From Pedobacter sp. (lineage in GTDB: Bacteria; Bacteroidota; Bacteroidia; Sphingobacteriales; Sphingobacteriaceae): DNA of 64,000 bases. The DNA lies in NCBI RefSeq assembly GCF_031119335.1, contig NZ_JAVHXT010000001.1, positions 220,448-284,447 on the forward strand, written 5' to 3'. A program made the position numbers and the translations under genes. Shown here in pieces: positions 50,710-60,168 of the stretch (the first letter of the stretch is position 1; the number at the start of each line of letters is the position of its first letter). The notes below the pieces were generated by a model. It was given only the letters and a program-made list of their open reading frames with translations, had not been told where the DNA came from and made no database searches.

Positions 50710-52440
50710 TTAGGTTAATGGAATTCGGATTGTGGCTTGCACACCTCCATTCCCATGGTTGCCAAATATAAAAAGTCCTTTTAGTGCGGCAATACGGCTT
50801 TCCGTATTACGGATACCGGTACCATCTTTCTTTTCATCCAATAGACCAATGCCGTTGTCGCGGTATTGTATTTCCAATTGTTTTTCTTGTAGTGCAAAAC
50901 GTAGTACCACTTGGTTGGCATTACTGTGTTTGCGCATATTGACTAATAGCTCTTGAATGGCCAATATTATTTCATCTTTAACAGTTACGTTTAGTTCGGT
51001 ATTTAGTTTTTCGTCGAGACCTACCGTTAGGATTTTAGTGTCGTGGTTCGAAAATGAAAGGATCAGTTCCTCCACCCGTTCTATAAAATCCATTGGATTT
51101 GCAGAAACGGCATGTGATATTTGTCTAGATTGATTGTATAGCTTTTCAATCTGGCCAATGAGTTTTGGCTTATCTATAGATTCGCTATATTCTACTTCAG
51201 ACATCATACGGTAAAGACCATTGGCTACCACGTCATGTATTTCTTTTGAGGTTTTCAGTTTACTTTCCTTAATCTGCTTTTCCGCCTGTTCGGCCATTCT
51301 GCGTTTGCGATGTCGGTAGATGGTGGCTGAGATGGCACCTATGGCCAAAATGGTCACCACTGCTAGTGCTAACAGCGCATTCCTTCTTTCGATCTGCACT
51401 TTTTTGTGTTCGTTTTCTTGTTCGAGCTTCAGTTTGTCGGATTTATGTTTTTCAGTTTGGTAGCGGATTAGTGCAAATTGGTTTTTGGCTGCACTTCTAA
51501 CAGAAGAAAGACTGTCATCAAGTTTACGGTAACGTTTAAAATAGCTCAGTCTTTTAGTAGGATCTAATTCTGCCAGTTTTCCAATCGCTTCAAGTTCGTT
51601 GTCCGGGTTTTTCAGTTCTAGCGCAAGCTGATACATGAGCTGGCTGTAATATAATGCCGAATCCGGTCTACGGAAAAGATAATAGTCGGTAAGATGAGAG
51701 TAGCTGGAGTTCTGGCCCCATTGGTCGCCGACTTTCTTTCGTAGCTGTAACGCATGCAGGTAGTCGGTTGCGGGGTTGAAACTAGGATTTTGCATCAACT
51801 GTGCCTTGGCAAGATTGGTGAGCGTTCTGGCCCTGTGTTGTGCAGAGGAGGTTTTACCTAGTACCTCTTGGTATAGTTTGATGGCCATGGCATAATTACC
51901 TTTTTGCCGATAGGCATTGGCCAGATTGTTTTTGGTTATATGGAGATGTGAACTGTCTTTGACGAATGGGATGGCCTGGCCATAGAAATCAATGGCATCT
52001 TCATATTTTTTAAGGTCATAGGCAGTGATACCAAGGTTGTTTAGGTTGGCCAGGATACAACGATGATGTTTTTTGTTATTAGGGTTTAGGTAGCGTAGTG
52101 CCTCTATGGAATATTCTTGTCCATTGAAACTATCTCCCTGATCATTAGCTAAAATGCCCATATTGGCCAGAGCATTGGCGAGGTTAAAGCTGTCTCTATA
52201 CTTGATAGCCAATTCTCGAGCCTGTCCGAAGACTAGAAAGGCGCTGTCCAGTTTTCCTTTGTCCCAAAGGCGGTCGGCAATGACAATGAGCGAATCGGAT
52301 GTCAAGTCGGTTGTTGTTTCGCTAATTTTTTCCTGGGGTCTCCCGCAGGAATTAAGGACGAGGATGACCAGTAGTAAATAGTAGTCGAGTTGGCGTTTCA
52401 ATTTTTCCTGTTTTCGACCAAAATAAACAAAACCGTGCAT
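50710..52440 (-). CDS. TPR-containing lipoprotein sensor histidine kinase (LytS/NarX-type)
   Basis: Start at MHGFVYFGRKQ (lipobox VLNSCGR); TPRs; TM; KEIHDVVANGLYRMMSEVEYSE; DNGIGLLDEKKDGTGIRNTESRIAALKG. Confidence 0.85.
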   Translation of the reverse strand: MHGFVYFGRKQEKLKRQLDYYLLLVILVLNSCGRPQEKISETTTDLTSDSLIVIADRLWDKGKLDSAFLVFGQARELAIKYRDSFNLANALANMGILANDQGDSFNGQEYSIEALRYLNPNNKKHHRCILANLNNLGITAYDLKKYEDAIDFYGQAIPFVKDSSHLHITKNNLANAYRQKGNYAMAIKLYQEVLGKTSSAQHRARTLTNLAKAQLMQNPSFNPATDYLHALQLRKKVGDQWGQNSSYSHLTDYYLFRRPDSALYYSQLMYQLALELKNPDNELEAIGKLAELDPTKRLSYFKRYRKLDDSLSSVRSAAKNQFALIRYQTEKHKSDKLKLEQENEHKKVQIERRNALLALAVVTILAIGAISATIYRHRKRRMAEQAEKQIKESKLKTSKEIHDVVANGLYRMMSEVEYSESIDKPKLIGQIEKLYNQSRQISHAVSANPMDFIERVEELILSFSNHDTKILTVGLDEKLNTELNVTVKDEIILAIQELLVNMRKHSNANQVVLRFALQEKQLEIQYRDNGIGLLDEKKDGTGIRNTESRIAALKGLFIFGNHGNGGVQATIRIPLT

Positions 52441-52507
52441 ATTTGCACGGTCTTGTAAAAATGTACGGTTTAGAAACCGTTCGCATGTATGCCTGAACGG
52501 AATTTGA

Positions 52508-52708
52508 TTAAGGTTTTGTAGGCCTGATCGTACCGTTGTCACCATTATGGCCTCCGCCATCACCGTCTTCTCCACCGTTTTCTGGGTCACCTGGAGTACC
52601 TTCAGGGTCGGTGTTGTTAACATGTACTGTAGTATTTCCGTTTCCGCAAGTTTGTTGCGCAGGGGATGCCAAGCCCAATAATATGGCAATAAAAAGAGGT
52701 AAAAACAT
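52508..52708 (-). CDS. Small secreted Gly/Asp-rich peptide
   Basis: Signal peptide MFLPLFIAILLGLASPAQQ then PEGTPGDPENGGEDGDGGGHNGDNG. Confidence 0.55.
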   Translation of the reverse strand: MFLPLFIAILLGLASPAQQTCGNGNTTVHVNNTDPEGTPGDPENGGEDGDGGGHNGDNGTIRPTKP

Positions 52709-52989
52709 TTTTTTAATTTTTAAATTTTGCTCAATGGCAGGGCTTATCGAACCATTCGATAGCTTGCTGCATGTTTAAGCGGCGCCGCTTATTGGGAAGG
52801 TGGTTTGAGCTACTTGGGCGGAAAAAAGGGCTGCTTCCCTTCAGTTCCTATTTCCGCCTTTCGCGGCTCTAGAGATTTCGTTTGCCAAGTATGTGTACAC
52901 TTTGGCTGGCGATTTCGAATACAAAGTTGTGGTGTGCTAAAGACTTGTAGGCAAGACGGTTCCGGTCTTTCCATTCTTTCCGCTAATAT

Positions 52990-53003
52990 TCCGGAAAACC
53001 GTA
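52990..53003. promoter_or_regulatory. Palindromic operator-like site TCCGGAAAACCGTA (one-mismatch variant)
   Basis: 47 bp upstream of the 53050 start codon. Confidence 0.55.
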
Positions 53004-53049
53004 ATTAATTCCGTATATTCCGAGATAATTTCGTGCAAAATCCGACGCT

Positions 53050-54084
53050 ATGTTCTCGACTTATAAGCAAGCCGTACTACATCACTACCTATCGAAAAAG
53101 AATGCTAGCGAACTGCCGATCAGGTTGCGGAAGCCTACGCCGGCGGGCATTAGGGACCATCTGATCCAATATCTAGGTAAGTATTACGATGCCAGAAAAG
53201 ATGAGCAGATTTTAGAGATGTTCTTTAATCATCAAGATGAAGTGGCAGCTTATGCCAAAGCGGTTAATAGAATTGATATAGGCAAGTTTAAGCCTGTGAT
53301 TAAATTCTTAGAAGGCAAAACGCCCAACCCAGAGGATAAGCAAGTTCACCTTGCAGCACTATTGATTGATTTTGAACGGCCTTATATATTTGGCAAGGAT
53401 TACAGTTTAGAAGAAACAGAAGAGAAAGATGCTGCAGAAACTGAAGAGCTGGAAGATTTGGTTAATGAAAATGAATTAGTAGAGGAAATTGAAAAGCAGG
53501 TTAATGAAGAGGGGGGGACTGTGATGTCGACGTTGTTGGCGCCTGTTGAGGATGAAGAAACAGCTGATACGGAAAAACCAAGCCTTGAAGAAAAGCAGCC
53601 AAATAGTGAAGCGTCTATAGGAGAACTTGGTGCAGATGATCATAATAGAAAAAAGGGCAGATTTTTCTGGTTGAAGAATGGCGTTGGCAATAAAGTAAGG
53701 ATGCCATTACTGGTGCTCTCGGCAACAATTTTAGGCTTTGTGGTAAAAGAATTAGTGGTAGGCGTTCCAAATGGAAAACAATGTATGTACTGGAAGAACG
53801 ATCGTTATATTGCTATTGCCTGCAATGAGAAGCTGCCAAAGGAAAGCAAAAAGCTGGGACTTGATACCTTTTTGTTGGATAATTTTAGGCTGATTACCGA
53901 ACCCGACACCATTACCGAGCGCTCCATTGGTAAATTATGGTACCTGAAGCACCAAAAGAATTTCGATTACTTTACAGTAGAGGGAACCCATCCAATCCAC
54001 GGACGAAGATTAAGCCGTTTGAGTGATCTGATCTATAAGAATGAGATCGATGCAAAAAGAAACGGAAAAGCTAGCTCACTATAA
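53050..54084 (+). CDS. Hypothetical protein with a single TM segment
   Basis: Long intact ORF; helical N-terminus, acidic linker, TM MPLLVLSATILGFVVKELVV. Confidence 0.6.
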   Translation: MFSTYKQAVLHHYLSKKNASELPIRLRKPTPAGIRDHLIQYLGKYYDARKDEQILEMFFNHQDEVAAYAKAVNRIDIGKFKPVIKFLEGKTPNPEDKQVHLAALLIDFERPYIFGKDYSLEETEEKDAAETEELEDLVNENELVEEIEKQVNEEGGTVMSTLLAPVEDEETADTEKPSLEEKQPNSEASIGELGADDHNRKKGRFFWLKNGVGNKVRMPLLVLSATILGFVVKELVVGVPNGKQCMYWKNDRYIAIACNEKLPKESKKLGLDTFLLDNFRLITEPDTITERSIGKLWYLKHQKNFDYFTVEGTHPIHGRRLSRLSDLIYKNEIDAKRNGKASSL

Positions 54085-54097
54085 TATGTTGTACTCT

Positions 54098-54111
54098 TAC
54101 GGAAAAACGTA
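54098..54111. promoter_or_regulatory. Palindromic operator-like site TACGGAAAAACGTA (one-mismatch variant)
   Basis: 49 bp upstream of the 48-aa ORF at 54160. Confidence 0.55.
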
Positions 54112-54159
54112 TAGGAGCCAAATTACTTGCTAGTAAATTTGATGCTAAAAGATAACATC

Positions 54160-54306
54160 ATGGAAAAAATTGAAGCAATTAAACCAGGTCCAAAACCTAA
54201 AAAGGATGATGGCACACCAGACAAGAGAAGGAGGGTAACTCCTGAAGTAAAACCTAAGCATCCGGATTTGAAGCCACACAAGCACAGACCTGGAGATTCG
54301 AAGTAA
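54160..54306 (+). CDS. Small Lys/Pro-rich protein (48 aa; below the ORF-track cutoff)
   Basis: MEKIEAIKPGPKPKKDDGTPDKRRRVTPEVKPKHPDLKPHKHRPGDSK*; palindromic operator-like site 49 bp upstream and terminator directly downstream. Confidence 0.55.
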   Translation: MEKIEAIKPGPKPKKDDGTPDKRRRVTPEVKPKHPDLKPHKHRPGDSK

Positions 54307-54310
54307 TTAA

Positions 54311-54342
54311 AAAGGCAGCATTTCGTAATGCTGCCTTTTTTT
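54311..54342 (+). terminator. Intrinsic terminator
   Basis: AAAGGCAGCATTtcgtAATGCTGCCTTTTTTT. Confidence 0.9.
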
Positions 54343-54359
54343 GATCTAGATTATATAGT

Positions 54360-54869
54360 TTAGCGAATGTAGGCGGTACTACAATAACCTATATTTCCCG
54401 AACTAACTACCTTAACCTTTGTCCATTGGTCGTGTTTGCTAATGAATAACAAACGTTGCTTACGCTTCAATTTTTCTACCACAGCGTAAGAACCGCCAGG
54501 CCCTTTGCGTAGGCTAAGCTCACCTGCATTCACTTCTAGATAATCTCGTCCCATAACTTTGGAAGTTACAACTCCTGAAAGATTCGAAGTTCTTTTATTG
54601 CTGTAGTTGCTAGATTTTGTTTTCTTTTTACTGCTAGTGCTTCTGCTAGGATAATAATCAGTAGATGAAGCTGTAGATGGTGCACATACGCCACAAGTAC
54701 CGCCACTACTACAATGTGCACAGCGTGAACAATTGCGACAAGCAGAACAATAGGCTGATCCGGTACATCTGCCCAATGCTTCTTCTTTTAGTTTGGTGCC
54801 AGCTACGCTTTGTGCGTAGCTGCAAATTGGCAAAAGGCAAATGCCCATGAGCGATAAAAGGTATTTCAT
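54360..54869 (-). CDS. Secreted SH3b-domain protein with Cys-rich N-terminal segment
   Basis: CTGSAYCSACRNCSRCAHCSSGGTCGVC; SH3b-like LSLRKGPGGSYAVVEKLKRKQRLLFISKHDQWTKVKV. Confidence 0.75.
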   Translation of the reverse strand: MKYLLSLMGICLLPICSYAQSVAGTKLKEEALGRCTGSAYCSACRNCSRCAHCSSGGTCGVCAPSTASSTDYYPSRSTSSKKKTKSSNYSNKRTSNLSGVVTSKVMGRDYLEVNAGELSLRKGPGGSYAVVEKLKRKQRLLFISKHDQWTKVKVVSSGNIGYCSTAYIR

Positions 54870-54921
54870 TGTCTTTTATTTTTGTGAATTGCGAAGTTAA
54901 TCTAAGCCCAACCTGTCATGT

Positions 54922-54935
54922 TACGGTATTCCGTA
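54922..54935. promoter_or_regulatory. Palindromic operator-like site TACGGTATTCCGTA
   Basis: Between divergent genes 54869(-) and 54970(+). Confidence 0.65.
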
Positions 54936-54969
54936 AGGTTCCAATCTTTGCTGTACTTATTTTGGCTTT

Positions 54970-55179
54970 ATGAAAAAATACATCTATATCATAAGCTTGG
55001 GATTGGCTCTGTTGGCTTGTACCAAAAGTAGTACTGCACCCGAAATCGAGGGCGATAGGGCATGTGGCAAAAATTCTTCAGGACAGCAACTTTATATTGG
55101 TCCCAAAGGCGGTTGTTTTTATAACAACAGTAATGGTAATAAAATCTATGTAGAAAGAAGCGAGTGTAAATGTGATTGA
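54970..55179 (+). CDS. Small lipoprotein
   Basis: MKKYIYIISLGLALLACTKS lipobox; CYS-containing mature part. Confidence 0.65.
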   Translation: MKKYIYIISLGLALLACTKSSTAPEIEGDRACGKNSSGQQLYIGPKGGCFYNNSNGNKIYVERSECKCD

Positions 55180-55190
55180 TTTTTGGCTTT

Positions 55191-55204
55191 TACGGAAAAC
55201 CGTA
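55191..55204. promoter_or_regulatory. Palindromic operator-like site TACGGAAAACCGTA
   Basis: 59 bp upstream of the 55263 start codon. Confidence 0.65.
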
Positions 55205-55262
55205 AAAGTAGCTTGTAGAGAAAATTAATATTTGTTGACGAGAGATTTAGCAAATTATTAAT

Positions 55263-55598
55263 ATGTATCGCCGATTTAAGCCCACAAATTCAAAAGATAT
55301 ACGGAGCGAACCCGATGAAAACCGAAAAGAGCCTACTCATGGTAGCTATGGCGGACTGCTTTTTGACAAAAGATGGCGTAACAAACGCGAAGAAATACTG
55401 CAAAAAGACAATTGCATTTGTCGAATATGTAAATCTAGCGAAGAACTTCAGGTGCACCATAGGCAATATCACTACTTGAAAGCAGAAAAGAAGTTTAAAT
55501 TTCCTTGGGACTATCCAGATCAACTGTTGATCACTCTATGCGAGAAATGCCACCAAAAAGGCCATAACAAATACAAAGTACCAATCATTTATTTATAA
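55263..55598 (+). CDS. HNH endonuclease-like protein
   Basis: CICRICKSSEELQVHHRQYHYLK...LITLCEKCHQKGH. Confidence 0.85.
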   Translation: MYRRFKPTNSKDIRSEPDENRKEPTHGSYGGLLFDKRWRNKREEILQKDNCICRICKSSEELQVHHRQYHYLKAEKKFKFPWDYPDQLLITLCEKCHQKGHNKYKVPIIYL

Positions 55599-55602
55599 CA
55601 AA

Positions 55603-56181
55603 ATGTGGAAATTTTTTAGAAATGAAAGTAAGCTTAATTCAGCAGGGAATGAGCCAAATTTTGAGGGCGCAGCCGCCCCAAAAATAGAAACTACTACAGA
55701 AATCCCCGAACGTCTTTTTATAGAAAAAGAGCAGGTGGAAGAAAAAAATGTTAATGCTAACTCCTTTAAAATAGAAAGTAATATCGAGCAGCTTTTCAAT
55801 TTCCTCGATCGAAACCACGAAACTAAGGGGTATGAAGATGCGCTCATGAACCCAGATATAAGTCATTTGGACCAAAATATACTGGCGCTGAAAAATGATT
55901 TAGAAAGAACAATTCGGAGAGTAAAAACATTTTACGAGGATTTTACTAGGGAAATAGACTTTCATATAGACAGTCGTTCGAGAAGTGGTCTGGTAGATAT
56001 TGTGGACGAACTGAAAATGAAACGCTCCATTGCCGAAAGCCACATGGTAAAAGTGCTAGAAATTGAAAGCGATGCTGCCAATAACAAAGGCGATAGCCAA
56101 GGCATGATCATTAGTTATACCCGAGGGTTTAAAAATGGGCTATCGGCCATATCACATCACTCCATTCTTAAACGTTTTTAG
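55603..56181 (+). CDS. Hypothetical helical protein
   Basis: Intact ORF, tightly spaced between neighbours. Confidence 0.55.
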   Translation: MWKFFRNESKLNSAGNEPNFEGAAAPKIETTTEIPERLFIEKEQVEEKNVNANSFKIESNIEQLFNFLDRNHETKGYEDALMNPDISHLDQNILALKNDLERTIRRVKTFYEDFTREIDFHIDSRSRSGLVDIVDELKMKRSIAESHMVKVLEIESDAANNKGDSQGMIISYTRGFKNGLSAISHHSILKRF

Positions 56182-56183
56182 CC

Positions 56184-57188
56184 ATGAATAAATTTCAAAG
56201 GTGGTGGGTTAAGTTTGGTTGCTTTCTCACAGGTTATGATTTTAATCTATTAAGTAATTGTAGTGAGGTTGCGGTACGTAAGGTGAAAAAATATACCGCT
56301 GCGTTAATCATTATTAGTATTATTTGGGCTTTTGTAGGTTACACCTTTTGTAATCGATACATTAAGTTAGGTCCCTATGAAAGTTTATTCGGAGCTCTAA
56401 TAGCTACCATTATTGTGTTGCAAATTGAAAGACAAATACTTATGGTACAAAAGTCTAGTAACGGTATGGCGTGGGTGAGGGGAACCATTGCGGTGCTCAT
56501 GGCTTTTATTGGTGCCTTGGTAATCGATCAGATCATTTTTAAGGATGATATTGAGAAAGCAAAAATGCAAAGCAATCAAGAAAAGGTTAATCAACTTATG
56601 CCGCTAAGGTCTGCCGAATTGATAAGGCAATTAAAAGAGTTAGATACTACCTTACATATAAAGGAAATAGAGCGAGCTAATTTATTGGCAGATATCAATG
56701 CCAATCCAACAATTAAGATTGTGGAAATTAGCAAGAGCCAAGTTCCAACTACAACTGTTTCAAGGGATACGCTTCAGGGTACTATTTCTAAAGTGGTGAT
56801 GAAAAATGTACAGACCACCAACCTAAAATCGATTCAAAATCCAAAGTATGCACAATTGGCACCACTAGATACGCAAATGGCTGCACTGCTTGTGCAAAAA
56901 ACTAAGAAAGAGGCAGTGCTGCTCGATCTACGTAACGAATTGGAAGTAGAAGTCGGAAGTAAAATAGGTTTTTTAGATGAGTTGAATATGATGATGCAGT
57001 TGCTTTCAGAATCTTCAATTGCAATTGTGGTATACGCCATTTGGTTTTTGTTCCTGCTCTTTTTGGAATTGCTAATTCTAATCAGTAAACGAAGCGATAG
57101 CGATTCGGATTACGATATGGCAATACAGCATCAAATGGCTGTTCACAATAAAAAAATTCAATTATTAATGAAATCTCAAAATCTTTAA
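56184..57188 (+). CDS. DUF4407-like membrane protein
   Basis: WWVKFGCFLTGYDFNLLSNCSEVAVRKVKKYTA...FVGYTFCNRYI...FGALIATIIVLQIERQI. Confidence 0.75.
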   Translation: MNKFQRWWVKFGCFLTGYDFNLLSNCSEVAVRKVKKYTAALIIISIIWAFVGYTFCNRYIKLGPYESLFGALIATIIVLQIERQILMVQKSSNGMAWVRGTIAVLMAFIGALVIDQIIFKDDIEKAKMQSNQEKVNQLMPLRSAELIRQLKELDTTLHIKEIERANLLADINANPTIKIVEISKSQVPTTTVSRDTLQGTISKVVMKNVQTTNLKSIQNPKYAQLAPLDTQMAALLVQKTKKEAVLLDLRNELEVEVGSKIGFLDELNMMMQLLSESSIAIVVYAIWFLFLLFLELLILISKRSDSDSDYDMAIQHQMAVHNKKIQLLMKSQNL

Positions 57189-57200
57189 TAACTAAATCTT

Positions 57201-58388
57201 ATGGCTTGGAAATTTAGAAAACGCATTAAGATCATCCCTGGTATTCATCTAAATATTAGCAGAAAAGGAATAAGCACCACTATTGGCGTAAGGGGTGCAA
57301 GTGTAAACATTGGGCCGAATGGAACATACCTTAACACCGGTATTCCCGGCACGGGTATCTACGATAGGCAGCGAATATCGGGCAATCCAAGAGTAAACGC
57401 AACGGTAACTCCTGCTGTAAATACTGTTCCCAATAGCTATCCGAAGGAAGATCACTTGATCAATACACCAACTGTGTTCGATAATATATTCAGCTTAGAT
57501 GCCAATCAGATTACCTCTAGCGACATGCAGGGTATCAAGGATACTATTCTGATGGCCCATCAACAACGGAAAGAACTTGCGAAAGATCGATTGTCTGTAT
57601 TGTTACAGTGGAAGAAATCACAATCCAGTTTGGTACTGAGCTATTTCTTATTGTACGGTTTCTTTATGAAGGAAAGGACTTTGGCGTTGAAGGTAGATAT
57701 TGCTGAACAAAAAAGAACCATCCAAGCCATAGATCATCAATTAGGAGCTAGTACAGTTGAGCTGGATTTTAACTTTGATGAAGAAATGCGCCTACAGTAC
57801 GAAAAGGTTGTTAATGGGTTTGGGAAACTATGCCGTATGGAAAAAGTTTGGGATATTACTTCTTCTCATGCCAACGATCAGTTTGCTACCCGTTCTTCGG
57901 CAGCTTATAACATCGTGCGCCGCCCAGTAAAGTTTAAGCTAGCATCCCTGCCAGAAATCAAGTCTACAACGCCAGCTATGCTATGGCAGAATGCTAATGG
58001 TGCCGATTTGTATTTCTACCCAAACTTTGTGGTGGTATGGAATAATAAAAACCATTTTGCTATAGTTGGCTACAATGAACTAGACTTGCGCTATAGCACT
58101 ACACGCTTTATTGAAGACGAATGCGTGCCGAAAGATGCGGTGGTGGTAGATAAAACTTGGGCTAAGGTAAACAAGAATGGGCAGCCGGATAGACGCTTCA
58201 AGAACAATTACCAAATACCAATTGCGGGTTATGGTAACATAGAGCTGAGAACAAATACAGGCTTGAACGAACGTTACCTCTTTAGTAGCAACGCCAATAC
58301 TGCAAATTTTAATAAAGAGTTTTTAGAGTATCAAATTAGTTTGTTGAAATTGGAATATGTTCCAGAAGTAAATGTTGTGCAATCCTAA
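57201..58388 (+). CDS. DUF4236 domain-containing protein
   Basis: MAWKFRKRIKIIPGIHLNISRKGISTTIGVRGASVNIGPNGTYLNTGIPGTGIYDRQRI. Confidence 0.88.
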   Translation: MAWKFRKRIKIIPGIHLNISRKGISTTIGVRGASVNIGPNGTYLNTGIPGTGIYDRQRISGNPRVNATVTPAVNTVPNSYPKEDHLINTPTVFDNIFSLDANQITSSDMQGIKDTILMAHQQRKELAKDRLSVLLQWKKSQSSLVLSYFLLYGFFMKERTLALKVDIAEQKRTIQAIDHQLGASTVELDFNFDEEMRLQYEKVVNGFGKLCRMEKVWDITSSHANDQFATRSSAAYNIVRRPVKFKLASLPEIKSTTPAMLWQNANGADLYFYPNFVVVWNNKNHFAIVGYNELDLRYSTTRFIEDECVPKDAVVVDKTWAKVNKNGQPDRRFKNNYQIPIAGYGNIELRTNTGLNERYLFSSNANTANFNKEFLEYQISLLKLEYVPEVNVVQS

Positions 58389-58420
58389 TTCAAAAAATCC
58401 AGATATTCTTTAATTATCTT

Positions 58421-60013
58421 ATGACATCAATAAAGCCTACTATTTATCTTATCAAGGATAATATAAAAGAACCTAAACAGATCTTCAAGAAGAGCTATAG
58501 GTTAATTATGGTTGAAAAGGACGAAGCCGTCCTATTTTATCGAGCAAGTCAAAATAGCACTCCAGATTGGGCAAATTATCTTTCTGAAAATTTTGAAGTT
58601 AGTACAAAGCCTTTTAAGAATTCCTCTTCTTATGCCGTAATTGTACTAAAGATTGATAACCGATTGCTCGCAATACCTTTGGGAATGGGCTTACATTTAC
58701 TCGATTTAACTAAAATTGAATATAATTTCGGTCTGAAGACTGCCATCAACTGCATTCCGAAGGCTGAAATTAGACAGATAGACACCACTACTCCGGAAAC
58801 TAATTCGCAAAAAACAAAGAAACAAGCAGTGACAGGATCAACTCCAGAGGATTTTGGCATTAATAAGCAGAAGGATATCCTGCGGGGGATAGTTGGGAAG
58901 CTGCCGAAAAATCATGAGCTGGGGGATGCATTGGAAGGAAAGGATAGTTTGAGATTGTCAAAAAATGTCGAAGGGTTTATGAAGCTTAAATCCTTGGCAA
59001 AAAAGGTATTAGAGCATTTTGCTTCAACACACTACAAAACTGATTATCCATGGATTGATAATATTGCTATGGTCAGGGATAAATCGCTAATTGAAAAGCT
59101 TACAAAAACGCTAGTTAAAGCGTTAAAATACGGAAAATTCGAAGACATGTTTTTTTCACCACCAGTTTATTATGAAATGATTTTCGATTTCAATGGTTTT
59201 ATTTTTTCCACAGGCGATGGTAAGCGAATCGATAAAAAAGAGACTTTCGAAATGCCAGATATGCTGGATTGGAAGAACAGTGTAGGGACATCGATCAAAG
59301 AGATCTCTTTAGAAAATCTTGATAAGTTCAAAGTCAATCTAGTAAGCGATACACAAAAGAAGGAACAGGATTGGCCACTTCAAAGGTGTCTGTCTTGGGA
59401 AACTGATCTCGAAGGTAAAAAGTACATACTTTCGGAAGGAAGTTGGTATGCTGTAGAATCTTCTTTTTTCGATGAAGTAGAAGATTTTTATGGGAAAAGG
59501 ATTTTAAGTGCACATAGTTTGCCTAGACCATCAAAAAGCAAAATCAAGGAAAGTATTTATAATGAAGAAATCAGTAAAGCAATAAAAGACAGTTATTTAT
59601 TTGATTTAGGGAGCCCGAAATCTAGCTCTTTCAGTTTAGGAAAAGACAGAAACGAAGCTTGTGATGTATTCGATGTAAAAGAAAAAACATTTATCCACGT
59701 AAAAATGGGTAAATCTTCGCCTTCTCTGAGTCACCTGTTTAGACAGGGAGCGTTTAGTGCACAACTTCTCAAACAGGATTTGAAAAGCCGTGATGAATTT
59801 CGGAAGCATTTTACTACTCAAGGGTGTAAGACTGTTGTGATTAATGAGCCATATGTACCTTCAGAGTTTAGGATATTATTCGCCGTGGTACTTGGAAAGA
59901 AGCAGAAGAAGAACATACCATTTTTTAGCAAAGTATCATTTAGAGATATAGCAGAAAATGTTTTAGAACTGATGGGGCACGAGTGCAGGCTTACATATGT
60001 TGATCTTCCTTAG
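58421..60013 (+). CDS. TIGR04141/DUF6119 family sporadically distributed protein
   Basis: SSYAVIVLKIDNRLLAIPLGMGLHLLD...FGLKTAINCI; ...FIHVKMGKSSPSLSHLFRQGAFSAQLL. Confidence 0.8.
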   Translation: MTSIKPTIYLIKDNIKEPKQIFKKSYRLIMVEKDEAVLFYRASQNSTPDWANYLSENFEVSTKPFKNSSSYAVIVLKIDNRLLAIPLGMGLHLLDLTKIEYNFGLKTAINCIPKAEIRQIDTTTPETNSQKTKKQAVTGSTPEDFGINKQKDILRGIVGKLPKNHELGDALEGKDSLRLSKNVEGFMKLKSLAKKVLEHFASTHYKTDYPWIDNIAMVRDKSLIEKLTKTLVKALKYGKFEDMFFSPPVYYEMIFDFNGFIFSTGDGKRIDKKETFEMPDMLDWKNSVGTSIKEISLENLDKFKVNLVSDTQKKEQDWPLQRCLSWETDLEGKKYILSEGSWYAVESSFFDEVEDFYGKRILSAHSLPRPSKSKIKESIYNEEISKAIKDSYLFDLGSPKSSSFSLGKDRNEACDVFDVKEKTFIHVKMGKSSPSLSHLFRQGAFSAQLLKQDLKSRDEFRKHFTTQGCKTVVINEPYVPSEFRILFAVVLGKKQKKNIPFFSKVSFRDIAENVLELMGHECRLTYVDLP

Positions 60014-60168
60014 AAGTTATGATGCTGTTTCATGATTTGAATTTAGATAATTATAATTATTTTAATCCTAAATAAATTTCTCAGAACTATATATGTGCTC
60101 TTAGTAGTTATCCAGATCTCCATAGCTTACAAAGAGAAACATTTTTTATAAACTTAAACTAATATTTT

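Noticed and set aside
52441-52689. N-terminal extension of the kinase ORF
   Set aside because: Overlaps the separate small secreted ORF and palindromes; a lipoprotein signal begins at 52440.
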